Shown one piece after another: positions 26,906 to 35,861 of a DNA stretch of 64,000 nt. A program made the translations under genes and the position numbers. The notes under the pieces are model-generated. The model was not told the origin of the DNA. It saw only the letters and a program-made list of their open reading frames with translations, and ran no database searches. Source of the DNA: JABSSA01 sp039975755 (GTDB taxonomy: Bacteria; Pseudomonadota; Alphaproteobacteria; Rhodobacterales; Rhodobacteraceae); contig JBDWGM010000004.1 of assembly GCA_039975755.1 (NCBI GenBank), positions 1 to 64,000 of the forward strand, written 5' to 3'. Numbering within the stretch: the stretch's first letter is position 1; each line of letters begins with the position of its first letter.

Positions 26906-27574
26906 CTATTTCAGGATTTCAACCATTTCCGCATAACCACGTGCCACCGCATGCTGCAATGGCGTAACTCCCTCACGATCTCCGATGGATTTATCTGCCC
27001 CTGCGTCCACAAGGATTTGCACCGTTTTTATGTGATCTGGTCCTCCGTCACCCAGAACGACTGCTTCAATCAAAGCTGTCCAGGCGAGGTTATTGATATG
27101 ATCAAGCGGTGCCCCGCCCGCGACAAGACGCGCGACAACATCGTGATGCCCAAGATGGGCCGCCGCAATCAGAGCTGTGCCATCATAGACGCTTGTGACA
27201 AGGCCAGGCTTGTTACCAAGCTCCATCGCCAATGACACCATTTCAGGGTCATCCGCGACCGCTGCAATGGTCAGCACGTCATAGACACGGTTTTCAAGCG
27301 CGTTCATATCCGCACCACCCTCAGCTAACGCGATCAGTACGTCATCATGAGATGCAAATGCAGCAACATGCGCAGGCGTACGCTTGGAGCCATCCCGGAC
27401 ATTGAGATCGGCCCCTGTTGCGATCAAACGTTTCACCTCGGCCACATCGCCTTCATGGGCTGCAAGGTGCAATCCATCATAGGATGCAATGTCAGATGCC
27501 GACGGCGCAGTCTGAGCAGTTACAAAACCGCCGCTTCCAACAAGAAAAGCTGCAAAGACCAAAGAACGAAGCAT
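26906..27574 (-). CDS. Secreted ankyrin-repeat protein
   Basis: The 222-residue protein has a signal peptide (MLRSLVFAAFLVGSGGFVTA) and four to five ankyrin repeats, for example DGLHLAAHEGDVAEVKRLIA and DGTALIAAAHLGHHDVVARL, ending with TPLQHAVARGYAEMVEILK. GGAAAGGTGA is a good ribosome site before ATG 27574. Ankyrin repeats bind other proteins. Its location after cleavage is probably the periplasm. The partner is unknown. Confidence 0.83.
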   Translation of the reverse strand: MLRSLVFAAFLVGSGGFVTAQTAPSASDIASYDGLHLAAHEGDVAEVKRLIATGADLNVRDGSKRTPAHVAAFASHDDVLIALAEGGADMNALENRVYDVLTIAAVADDPEMVSLAMELGNKPGLVTSVYDGTALIAAAHLGHHDVVARLVAGGAPLDHINNLAWTALIEAVVLGDGGPDHIKTVQILVDAGADKSIGDREGVTPLQHAVARGYAEMVEILK

Positions 27575-27787
27575 GAAGTCACCTTTCCAAAAACCGTCAA
27601 TCACAGCTCGATGTTTCCAAACCAATCGACCAGCTCGGCAATGAATTTCTTGCACTAGCAGACGCTTGAAAACCTCTGTAAGCAAGGTGACTTTCGATAG
27701 ATGACATCAATTGAATGTGACCAAATCCCCCAGCATACCGAGGCGTATGCTTGCTTTGTCATCAAGAAAAATTTGATTTGGCAGATC

Positions 27788-28564
27788 TCAGGCCGGCACG
27801 GCCTCTTCCGGTGCCTCCTTTGCGCCGGTCATAAAGGCCACCGCGTCAGACATTGTATAATCCTTTGGATCAATGACACACAGACGTTTTCCCAATCGGT
27901 GCACGTGGATACGGTCTGCGACTTCGAACACATGCGGCATGTTGTGACTGATCAAAATAATCGGGATGCCACGGGATCGCACATCTTGGATAAGCTCGAG
28001 CACTTTGCGAGATTCTTTGACGCCAAGCGCGGCTGTAGGCTCATCCAAAATGATAACCTTAGATCCAAATGCAGCAGCACGGGCCACAGCGACACCTTGG
28101 CGCTGTCCACCGGACAACGTCTCGACTGCTTGGTTGATGTTCTGGATCGTCATCAAGCCCAGTTCAGTCAGCTTATCTCGAGCGAATTTCTCCATCGCGG
28201 CACGATCCAGTTTGCGAAACACTGTCCCCATGATACCGGATTTGCGAAGCTCGCGCCCCATGAACATGTTGTCCGCAATCGACAAGGCCGGGGACATGGC
28301 CAGCGTTTGATACACCGTTTCAATCCCATGTTCTCGCGCTTGGATCGGGGAAGAAAAATTGACCTTTTCACCTTCCAACCAGACATCCCCGGCATCGGGT
28401 ATAACCGCGCCAGACACAGCTTTGATCAACGTTGATTTACCCGCGCCGTTGTCACCAATCACGGCAAGGATTTCGCCGGGATACAGATCAAAATCGCAAT
28501 GATCGAGCGCTGTGACCTTGCCATAACGCTTGACCAGATTTCGCCCCTTAAGAATAGGTTCCAT
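27788..28564 (-). CDS. frcA: Sugar ABC transporter ATP-binding protein, FrcA-like
   Basis: A 258-residue single-domain ATPase: Walker A GDNGAGKS, signature LSGGQRQG, Walker B VIILDEPTAALG and switch ILISHNMPHV. Carbohydrate CUT2 ATPases usually have two fused domains, while FrcA-type proteins have one. It overlaps the permease stop codon (TAATG), so it is the last gene of the frcB-frcC-frcA operon. Substrate by analogy is fructose, and perhaps mannose or ribose. No frcK kinase follows. Confidence 0.82.
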   Translation of the reverse strand: MEPILKGRNLVKRYGKVTALDHCDFDLYPGEILAVIGDNGAGKSTLIKAVSGAVIPDAGDVWLEGEKVNFSSPIQAREHGIETVYQTLAMSPALSIADNMFMGRELRKSGIMGTVFRKLDRAAMEKFARDKLTELGLMTIQNINQAVETLSGGQRQGVAVARAAAFGSKVIILDEPTAALGVKESRKVLELIQDVRSRGIPIILISHNMPHVFEVADRIHVHRLGKRLCVIDPKDYTMSDAVAFMTGAKEAPEEAVPA

Positions 28565-29628
28565 TACGCTGATACCTTTCTGATCCACTGATCGACTGCC
28601 ACGGCCGCGATGATAAGCAAGCCAATCAGCAAAAACGTCCACTGCGCGTCAGCGCCCATCAAACGCAATCCCAGAGTGAACACACCAACAATCAATGCGC
28701 CAAACAACGCTCCTAAGATCGATCCACGCCCTCCGAACAGGGAAATTCCACCGATCACAACCGCCGTAATGCTTTCGATATTGGCCAGTTGCCCGACAGT
28801 GGGCGAAATCGAACCGATCCGACCGACCATCGCCCACCCGGCAAAGGCACAAATCAAACCAGACAGCAGATAAACAGATATCAAAGTCTTTTTGACGTCC
28901 ACTCCCGACAGTTCGGCCGCGTCCGGGTCATCGCCAACGGCATAAACATGACGTCCCCAAGCCGTATGCTTCAAGGCATAAGCCAAAGTGAAAATCAAAG
29001 TGATCATAAAGATCACGCCAAGGGTCACGGTCGCGCCGCCAATTTGGAACTTGGTCCCAAAGACCTGCAGAAGGCCGGCATTGTCTTCGATGTCCTTACT
29101 GCGGATGGTTTCATTGGCGGAATACAGGAAATTCGACGCCAAAACGATTTGCCACATGCCCAACGTTACAATGAAAGGCGGAAGCTTCATGTAGGCCACC
29201 AACCAACCATTCAAGAGCCCGCACACTGTTCCAACCAGAAGGCCGATTACAATCGCAATCTCAACCGGCATGCCATATCCAAAGACCATCTGCCCCATGA
29301 CCACCGACGACAAAACCATAATGGCACCAACGCTAAGATCGATGCCCGCCGTCAGGATAACAAGGCTTTGTGCAGCGGCGACAATGCCCACGATCTGCAC
29401 CTGTTGCAGGATCAATGTCATCGCAAAGGGCGAGAAAAAACGTTGTCCCACAAGCATTCCAAAAAGCACGATCGATGTGACAAGGACGATCAGCGGAACA
29501 AGTGCGGGGTTCACGTGCAATAAATGCTGTAGCTTGCCGACAAGACCTTTTCGGGTGTCTTCGAACTCGGCGATCGATTCCGTTGGATTGCTGGATGCAG
29601 CTTCATAGTCGGACGTTGATTGGGACAT
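28564..29628 (-). CDS. frcC: Sugar ABC transporter permease, FrcC/RbsC-like
   Basis: A 354-residue membrane protein of the CUT2 class. LTAGIDLSVGAIMVLSSVVM and GGRGSILGALFGALIVGV are the typical motifs. The N-terminal 40 residues are hydrophilic. It sits between the binding protein and the ATPase; a strong stem-loop in the 127-base gap after the binding protein gene may reduce its expression relative to that protein. Confidence 0.84.
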   Translation of the reverse strand: MSQSTSDYEAASSNPTESIAEFEDTRKGLVGKLQHLLHVNPALVPLIVLVTSIVLFGMLVGQRFFSPFAMTLILQQVQIVGIVAAAQSLVILTAGIDLSVGAIMVLSSVVMGQMVFGYGMPVEIAIVIGLLVGTVCGLLNGWLVAYMKLPPFIVTLGMWQIVLASNFLYSANETIRSKDIEDNAGLLQVFGTKFQIGGATVTLGVIFMITLIFTLAYALKHTAWGRHVYAVGDDPDAAELSGVDVKKTLISVYLLSGLICAFAGWAMVGRIGSISPTVGQLANIESITAVVIGGISLFGGRGSILGALFGALIVGVFTLGLRLMGADAQWTFLLIGLLIIAAVAVDQWIRKVSA

Positions 29629-29710
29629 ACATCGCCTCTCGCAGACGGCGCACCATCTGGTTGTGAATCTCTTAATTTATAATGTCAGCATTTTTCCGAT
29701 TGTCGCGGAA

Positions 29711-29737
29711 AGAGAGGGCACATCCCGTGCCCTCTCT
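29711..29737 (-). terminator. Intercistronic stem-loop between frcB and frcC
   Basis: AGAGAGGGCAC and GTGCCCTCTCT form a perfect 11-base stem with a five-base loop. A short T-run follows on the minus strand. It sits after the binding-protein stop codon, so it probably causes partial termination or stabilises the frcB message. Confidence 0.65.
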
Positions 29738-29755
29738 TCGATCTTTAAATCCGAC

Positions 29756-30772
29756 TTAGCCCCAGCAAAGCTTCAGACCTTCCTCGGATGAGATAGATGG
29801 CACGCCGTCAACTGGGTTGTCGGTCACAAGTGCAACACCAGTGTCAAAGAAGGCTTTGCCCGGCGTCAACTCTGGCTTAATGCCGTCATCGGCCCATGCC
29901 TTAATCGCCTCGACGCCCAAAGCAGCCATCAAAAGCGGGTATTGCTGCGACGTTGCACCAATTGCGCCTTCGGCAACCGCTTGAACACCTGGGCAACCGC
30001 CATCGACAGAGACAACAACGACGTCGTCGACTTTACCAAAGTCTTTCAATGTCTCGTGTGCGCCCGCGGCAGCTGGTTCATTGATCGTGTAGAGAACGTT
30101 GACACCATCATCCATGGTCAGAAGGTTTTCCATGGACTTGCGTCCCCCTTCCTCATTGGCGTTGGTCACTTCGTTATTGATGATACGCTCATCACTCTCG
30201 TCGCCCCATTTCGCAGGGTCGGCAAGATCAATACCAAAGCCTTGCAAAAAGCCTTGGTTGCGCAAAACACCCACGGTCGGTTGGGACACGTTAATGTTCA
30301 TCATGCCGATTTTGGCTGTGGTTGTGTCATCGACCTGACCCGCAGCCCATTTACCGATGAGCTCACCCGCGAGGAAATTATCGGTCGCAAAAGTCGCGTC
30401 AGCCGCATCAATGGGTGACAAAGGTGTGTCGAGTGCGATCACGACAAGACCCGCATCGCGCGCTTGCTGCACGGCAGGTACGATTGATGAAGTATCAGAT
30501 GCAGTAATCAGAATGCCTTTGGCACCGTCGAGGATACAGGTTTCGATTGCTTGTACCTGTGTTTCGTGATCACCGTCGATTTTACCAGCGAAGGACTTGA
30601 GCGTCATGCCAAGCTCTGCAGCTTTGGCTTCTGCGCCTTCTTTCATCTTTACGAAGAAGGGGTTGGTATCGGTTTTTGTAATGAGGCAAACGGTTGTAGA
30701 ATGGCCGTCGGCCCATGCTGCGCCTGTTGATGCAATCGTCATCATAGCCGCGCCAATTAGAAATTTCTTCAT
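29756..30772 (-). CDS. frcB: Sugar ABC transporter substrate-binding protein, FrcB-like
   Basis: The 338-residue periplasmic protein has a signal peptide cleaved after AAWA. LITKTDTNPFFVKMKEGAEA is the classical type I sugar-binding opening, and the middle contains ITASDTSSIVPAVQQARDAG. It matches FrcB of rhizobia. GGGAGGATATC before ATG 30772 is a strong ribosome site and decides the start. First gene of frcBCA; a palindromic operator candidate lies about 50 bases upstream. Confidence 0.84.
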   Translation of the reverse strand: MKKFLIGAAMMTIASTGAAWADGHSTTVCLITKTDTNPFFVKMKEGAEAKAAELGMTLKSFAGKIDGDHETQVQAIETCILDGAKGILITASDTSSIVPAVQQARDAGLVVIALDTPLSPIDAADATFATDNFLAGELIGKWAAGQVDDTTTAKIGMMNINVSQPTVGVLRNQGFLQGFGIDLADPAKWGDESDERIINNEVTNANEEGGRKSMENLLTMDDGVNVLYTINEPAAAGAHETLKDFGKVDDVVVVSVDGGCPGVQAVAEGAIGATSQQYPLLMAALGVEAIKAWADDGIKPELTPGKAFFDTGVALVTDNPVDGVPSISSEEGLKLCWG

Positions 30773-30821
30773 GATATCCTCCCAAGACGTAAAGGCCCTA
30801 GAATCATTTGGCCTTACCCTA

Positions 30822-30839
30822 CGTGAACCTGATTTCACG
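30822..30839. promoter_or_regulatory. Palindromic operator candidate upstream of frcB
   Basis: CGTGAACCTGATTTCACG has perfect six-base arms (CGTGAA and TTCACG) around a six-base centre, 50 bases before the frcB start on the minus strand. This suits a dimeric sugar repressor. No regulator gene is adjacent, so the binding protein must be encoded elsewhere. Confidence 0.5.
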
Positions 30840-31268
30840 CACCCGTCAACTGGGGCAGCTCTGGAGGCTTAAGACGTAGCCCCAATTTAAACTGACGAAG
30901 GGAGCCAGCCCCCTGCTAGATTTAACTGTTTTTGAATTTGTATCCCGTGCCGGTTTTGCAGCCGTGTGGACCGACATCGCCTTGGCAACAAGCGCGAAGG
31001 CCTCAAATCTCGCAGTGTTTTATTAATGAAATTGTCCCTTAGAATGAAACATTCGTCTGCAGGCGCAAATTCTGGGGCAAATTGAGTTCATCAGCGCGAA
31101 ATCGCGCATGGTACGACAGTGTAGAGAAATTCGCAGCCCAATCGTCACACACGAGAACAAGTCCGCGTTACATTGAATTGATATCACAACAAACAGCACT
31201 ACCTGTAACGTCCACACATCTCGAAAGTTGGACACACACCTCCAGCTAAAAAATCATGAAGGCCCCAC
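30840..31268. other. Divergent promoter region between frcB and ovoA
   Basis: About 430 bases without a credible gene. Reading frames here are short and lack recognisable features. It must contain the ovoA promoter and the 5' part of the frc promoter. GAAGG lies seven bases before the ovoA start. Confidence 0.5.
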
Positions 31269-33431
31269 ATGCCATCCGAAGCGTCCCATACCGACTTTGT
31301 TTTGTCTAACTCACGTTCTGTCATAACAAAAACTCCGATATTGAACGAAGGAACTGTCGAATCCAAACGCGAAGAGATACTTGAGTATTTTCATCGCACT
31401 TTCTCCTTGTACGAGAGCATTTTCGACTGCCTTGTAGATGACGAAGCTTACTATGCGCGCGCGAACATGCTGCGCCATCCATTGATCTTTTATTATGGTC
31501 ACACCTCGGTTTTCTACATCAACAAGCTCAACGTTGCGAAGTTGATCAACGAACGCATCGATCCGCACCTGGAATCAACGTTGGCCATCGGTGTGGACGA
31601 AATGTCATGGGATGACCTGAACGAAGCCCATTACGATTGGCCGACACCGGCAAAGGTAAAGGCGTACCGCGACAAGACACGTGAGATCGTCGATAATTTC
31701 ATCCGGACTTGTGATTTCACATTGCCAATTCAATGGGACGATCCGATGTGGGTCATCATGATGGGCATTGAACATGAGCGCATCCACCTTGAAACAACCG
31801 CGGTTTTGATCCGCGAGTTGCCGTTGGACAAAGTACAGGCGCATGATGTCTGGAGCAAAATTTGTTTAGAAACGGGAACCGCCCCATTGAACGAATTGTT
31901 GGATGTTGCCGGTGGCGACATCGAATACGGCAAAGACAAATCAAACCCGCTATATGGATGGGACAACGAATTTGGGCATGCCGAAGCGAAAATCAAACCT
32001 TTCAAAGCATCCAAATACCTCGTTTCAAATTCTGAGTTTTTGGAATTCGTCGAAGCTGGAGGATATCACACCCGCAGCTATTGGGACGACGAAGGGTGGC
32101 ATTGGGTGCAATATGCCAAGGCCGAACACCCAGTATATTGGGTCAAAGATGCGGACGGGTACAAATACCGGTCCATGCTGGAAGTCATCGATATGCCGTG
32201 GAACTGGCCCACGGATTTGAATTACCTCGAGGCCAAGGCCTTCTGTAACTGGAAATCTAAGGAGACTGGCAAGAACATCCGGATGCCGACAGAGGCAGAG
32301 TGGTATCACCTGCGCAACGAAACGACCCAAACAGACCAACCTTATTGGACAAAGGCCCCCGGCAACATCAACCTAGAATATGAAATGTCGCCCTGCCCCG
32401 TGGACCGTCATGAGTTTGAGGGTGGCTTTTTCGACATTATCGGCAATGTTTGGCAGTGGACTGAAACACCTATTGATGGTTTGGAAGGCTACAACGTCCA
32501 TCCAATTTACGATGATTTCTCATCGCCTACATTCGATGGCAAACACAACGTTTTCAAAGGCGGTTGCTGGATTTCAACGGGCAATTATTCCATCAAGGAT
32601 TCCCGTTACGCCTTCCGTCGCCATTTCTTCCAATACTCTGGCCTGCGTTATGTTGAAGCCGGTGAAATCGAGAACCCAATCATGAATGTTTACGAAACTG
32701 ACGAACAAATTTCTCAATATATCGAGTTTCATTATGGGGAAGAACATTACGGTGTGAAGAACTTCCCCGTCGCCTGCATCGAAGCTTTGGCCCCTCATAT
32801 TACAGATATGAAAACCGAATGTGCCTTGGATCTGGGTTGCGCCACAGGCCGTTCGTCCTTCGAACTGGCCAAGATTTTTGATCATGTCGACGCGCTTGAT
32901 TTCTCGGCACGTCTGATCGAGGCGCCATCAACGTTACAATCGACCGGGTCACAGCGCTATGTCATCGCCACCCAAGGGGAACTTGTTGATTTCAAAGAGG
33001 TGAAGCTGGCTGAATTTGATGGGTATGAAGCGATCAAAGACAACGTTTCCTTCATGCAAGGCGATGCCTGCAACCTGGCGGACAAATACACCGATTATGA
33101 TTTGGTGTTTGCGGGCAACCTGATTGATCGTCTGTACAAACCAACCGACTTTCTTGCCTCGATCAAGGATCGCATTCGCCCAGGCGGATTGTTGGTCATC
33201 ACGTCACCGTACACTTGGCTGGAAGAGTTCACACCAAAGGAAAATTGGTTAGGCGGGTTCAAAGCTCAGACCGGCGAGAACTATTCCACGCTGGAAGGAC
33301 TGGCGGAAAATCTCGCGCCAGAGTTTGAACTTGTTGGCGATCCACAAGACATCCCCTTTGTCATTCGCGAAACTGCGAGGAAATTCCAACACAGCGTCGC
33401 CGAAATGAGCGTTTGGCGGAAAGCAAAATAA
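31269..33431 (+). CDS. ovoA: 5-histidylcysteine sulfoxide synthase with C-terminal methyltransferase (ovothiol synthesis)
   Basis: The 720-residue protein makes the first ovothiol intermediate from histidine and cysteine using non-haem iron and oxygen. Histidines at about 78 (YYGHTSV), 169 and 173 (EHERIHLE) are the likely iron ligands. The central formylglycine-generating-enzyme-like domain has IRMPTEAEWYHLR and GNVWQWTETP. From residue about 515 a SAM methyltransferase domain (ALDLGCATGRSSFEL) fits the pi-N methylation of the imidazole. Length and order match fused OvoA. The PLP lyase OvoB that would finish the thiol is not in the window. Confidence 0.92.
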   Translation: MPSEASHTDFVLSNSRSVITKTPILNEGTVESKREEILEYFHRTFSLYESIFDCLVDDEAYYARANMLRHPLIFYYGHTSVFYINKLNVAKLINERIDPHLESTLAIGVDEMSWDDLNEAHYDWPTPAKVKAYRDKTREIVDNFIRTCDFTLPIQWDDPMWVIMMGIEHERIHLETTAVLIRELPLDKVQAHDVWSKICLETGTAPLNELLDVAGGDIEYGKDKSNPLYGWDNEFGHAEAKIKPFKASKYLVSNSEFLEFVEAGGYHTRSYWDDEGWHWVQYAKAEHPVYWVKDADGYKYRSMLEVIDMPWNWPTDLNYLEAKAFCNWKSKETGKNIRMPTEAEWYHLRNETTQTDQPYWTKAPGNINLEYEMSPCPVDRHEFEGGFFDIIGNVWQWTETPIDGLEGYNVHPIYDDFSSPTFDGKHNVFKGGCWISTGNYSIKDSRYAFRRHFFQYSGLRYVEAGEIENPIMNVYETDEQISQYIEFHYGEEHYGVKNFPVACIEALAPHITDMKTECALDLGCATGRSSFELAKIFDHVDALDFSARLIEAPSTLQSTGSQRYVIATQGELVDFKEVKLAEFDGYEAIKDNVSFMQGDACNLADKYTDYDLVFAGNLIDRLYKPTDFLASIKDRIRPGGLLVITSPYTWLEEFTPKENWLGGFKAQTGENYSTLEGLAENLAPEFELVGDPQDIPFVIRETARKFQHSVAEMSVWRKAK

Positions 33432-33450
33432 ACAAGATGCATAAGTATGA

Positions 33451-33476
33451 TCCCAGTTGGTTCCGGCCAGCTGGGA
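33451..33476 (+). terminator. Probable terminator after ovoA
   Basis: TCCCAGTTGG and CCAGCTGGGA form a ten-base stem with one wobble pair around a six-base loop, 19 bases past the ovoA stop. TTTGT follows. A weak rho-independent terminator is likely. Confidence 0.6.
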
Positions 33477-33686
33477 TTTGTCATGCTTCAAGGGTGTTGT
33501 GCCCTCAAAACCCATACCTCTACCTTCAACACGATTGGGCGGGAAACCGAACTTCTGCCGTCCACGTCAAAGCTCAGCTTCATCGCGGCGACTCTCTTCG
33601 TTTGGTGCCAGCTCAAGCTAACAAATAGATATTTCTTTCCGTGCGATTGCGCTTAACTTCAAACCTCTCCGCGCGTAGAAATATGT

Positions 33687-34145
33687 ATGAACTTTGACCA
33701 AAAGCCCTTTTCTTATCGGCTTGACAGAAATGTACCTGAATTCCCGGACAGTGGACCCGTTTGCGTAATGGATGCGCATTGCGCACTTTGTGCACGAGGG
33801 GCGGCATGGATCGCCCGCAATGATCGACGCGTAGAATTCAAGATCGTGCCTCTGCAGTCGGAGTTGGGCAACGCTTTGATGATCCATTATGCGATGGACC
33901 CTGAGGATCCGACGTCATGGCTTTATCTGGAGGATGGGCGCGCTTATGCATCGCTCGATGCGCTTATGCGTGTCGGGCGTCGCCTTGGACGCGTATGGCA
34001 TGCGTTGAGCATCATGCGGATCGTTCCCAGTCCGTCGCGTGATCGTCTCTACGTGATCGTTGCCACAAATCGATATCGTTGGTTCGGCACGGCGGATCTG
34101 TGTTCCTTGCCTGATCCCGAGGTGCAAAAAAGGCTTGTGTCATGA
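33687..34145 (+). CDS. DCC-family thiol-disulfide protein (DUF393)
   Basis: A 152-residue protein. VMDAHCALCARGAAWIAR is the DxxCxxC motif that names the DCC family; the proteins are predicted to have a thioredoxin-like fold. The rest (SWLYLEDGRAYASLDALMRV) matches DUF393. It overlaps the next gene by four bases (ATGA), so they act together or at least are co-expressed. No biochemical role is established. ATG at 33683 is out of frame and rejected. Confidence 0.8.
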   Translation: MNFDQKPFSYRLDRNVPEFPDSGPVCVMDAHCALCARGAAWIARNDRRVEFKIVPLQSELGNALMIHYAMDPEDPTSWLYLEDGRAYASLDALMRVGRRLGRVWHALSIMRIVPSPSRDRLYVIVATNRYRWFGTADLCSLPDPEVQKRLVS

Positions 34146-35809
34146 AACTTCTCATCCTCGGTGGGTATGGCGTGTTTGGGGGTCGTCTCGCAGAGCTGCT
34201 GTCCGACATTCCCGAACTTGAGATTTTGATATCTGGCCGCAATTTAGATCGCGCCAAGCAATTTTGCGCCACTCTTCAGGGTGCCGCGACAGTTAAGCCG
34301 GTCAAACTCGATCGCAACGAGCTGGACCAGAGCATCAACACCCTTGCCCCCGACCTTGTTGTCGATGCGTCGGGTCCGTTTCAGGACTACGGCAAGGATT
34401 GTTATGGAGTGATCGAAACCTGTATTCGATCTGGTGTGAACTACATGGATTTCGCCGACGCTGCCGATTTCGTTTTTGGTGTCTCCAAGTTTGACAGCGC
34501 AGCCAAAGACGCGGGTGTTTTTGTTTTGGCTGGGGTCAGCAGTTTTCCTGTGCTTACAGCGGCGGTTCTGCGCGAAATGTCTAAATCCATGCAGATCGTT
34601 TCCGTAACGGGTGGTATCGCGCCGTCACCTTATGCAGGTATTGGTTTGAATGTGATGCGCGCAGTGGCCGGCTATGCTGGCACCCCAGTAAAGTTGACGC
34701 GCGACGGGGCGCAAACAACGGCGCCCGGCCTTGCAGAAAGCATGCGATACACAATCGCAGTGCCGGGCCGAATGCCGTTGAAGAATATCCACTTTTCTCT
34801 GGTCGATGTTCCCGACTTGCAGGTCATTCCGCCAGAGCACGCCACCCTTAAAGACATCTGGATGGGTGCTGGTCCAGTTCCCGAATTCCTGCACCGGATA
34901 TTGAATCTATTGGCCAAAGCGCGGGCAAAATTCAAATTGCCAAGTTTTGAACCAATGGCTCCCTTTTTTCACAAGGTTCTTAATCTGATGAAATTTGGTG
35001 AACACCGCGGTGGCATGTTCGTGCATGCAACTGGGTTTCAGGACAGTAAGCCGATTGAACGTTCATGGCATTTGCTGGCTGAAGCGGATGACGGTCCATA
35101 TATCCCTTCCATGGCAATCGAAGCGCTTGTCCGGAAGCTCTTGAGAAATGAGCGCATTCCAAATGGTGCGTGTGCTGCAACGCAAATTCTCAGCCTCGAA
35201 GATTATCAGCGGATTTTTGGCAAACGCACGATCTATACGGGGTTTCGAAGCGCGCCGTCCAAGAGCGCACCTCTTTATCGTCAGATCCTTGGGGATGCCT
35301 TTGATACGTTGCCTCAGCAGCTTCAGGCACTTCATGACGAAACCGGCGCAAGCAGTTGGGAAGGCGTCGCTCGCGTGCAGCGCGGCACTGGGGTGATGTC
35401 CAAAATTATAGGGAAGCTATTTGGGTTTCCCCCGACCGGCGAGCAGATACCTGTAACCGTGCAATTTACGCCTGAGCAGGGCGGCGAGAAATGGTTACGA
35501 ACATTTGGGACAAAATCTTTCTTTTCGATCCAGACGCTCGGCACAGGCAGGGACGAACACTTGCTGATGGAGCGCTTTGGGCCCATCAAGGTTGCGTTGG
35601 CGTTGGTTGTGCGGGATGAGAAGCTGTTCTTGATCCCACGTCATTGGTCGCTACTCGGCTTACCACTGCCATCTGCGTTGCTGCCTTCTGGGAATAGTTT
35701 TGAGGCTCAGGTGAATGGAAAGTTTCGCTTTGATGTCGAGATCTCAGCACCCGTCGTTGGACTGATCGCTGCGTATCAAGGGGAATTAGAACCGTCGCCG
35801 AAGGCATGA
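34142..35809 (+). CDS. Saccharopine-dehydrogenase-like NAD(P)-binding protein with C-terminal DUF4166
   Basis: The 555-residue protein starts with a Rossmann segment, LLILGGYGVFGGRLAELLSD, then FADAADFVFGVSKFD, typical of saccharopine dehydrogenase-like enzymes. The second half (from about 370, with ALHDETGASSWEGVARVQRG) corresponds to DUF4166. Such fusions occur in roseobacters beside DCC proteins. No true saccharopine activity is implied. The enzyme probably reduces or oxidises an unknown metabolite. Confidence 0.8.
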   Translation: MKLLILGGYGVFGGRLAELLSDIPELEILISGRNLDRAKQFCATLQGAATVKPVKLDRNELDQSINTLAPDLVVDASGPFQDYGKDCYGVIETCIRSGVNYMDFADAADFVFGVSKFDSAAKDAGVFVLAGVSSFPVLTAAVLREMSKSMQIVSVTGGIAPSPYAGIGLNVMRAVAGYAGTPVKLTRDGAQTTAPGLAESMRYTIAVPGRMPLKNIHFSLVDVPDLQVIPPEHATLKDIWMGAGPVPEFLHRILNLLAKARAKFKLPSFEPMAPFFHKVLNLMKFGEHRGGMFVHATGFQDSKPIERSWHLLAEADDGPYIPSMAIEALVRKLLRNERIPNGACAATQILSLEDYQRIFGKRTIYTGFRSAPSKSAPLYRQILGDAFDTLPQQLQALHDETGASSWEGVARVQRGTGVMSKIIGKLFGFPPTGEQIPVTVQFTPEQGGEKWLRTFGTKSFFSIQTLGTGRDEHLLMERFGPIKVALALVVRDEKLFLIPRHWSLLGLPLPSALLPSGNSFEAQVNGKFRFDVEISAPVVGLIAAYQGELEPSPKA

Positions 35810-35861
35810 TTGCTTTGAGGTTTTCACTGACGCTGGCGGCGACACCAACGATGTGGCTGCA

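Noticed and set aside
28789..29523. 244-residue open frame opposite frcC
   Set aside because: Shadow frame; composition is rich in His, Asn and Arg as expected from the complement of membrane codons.
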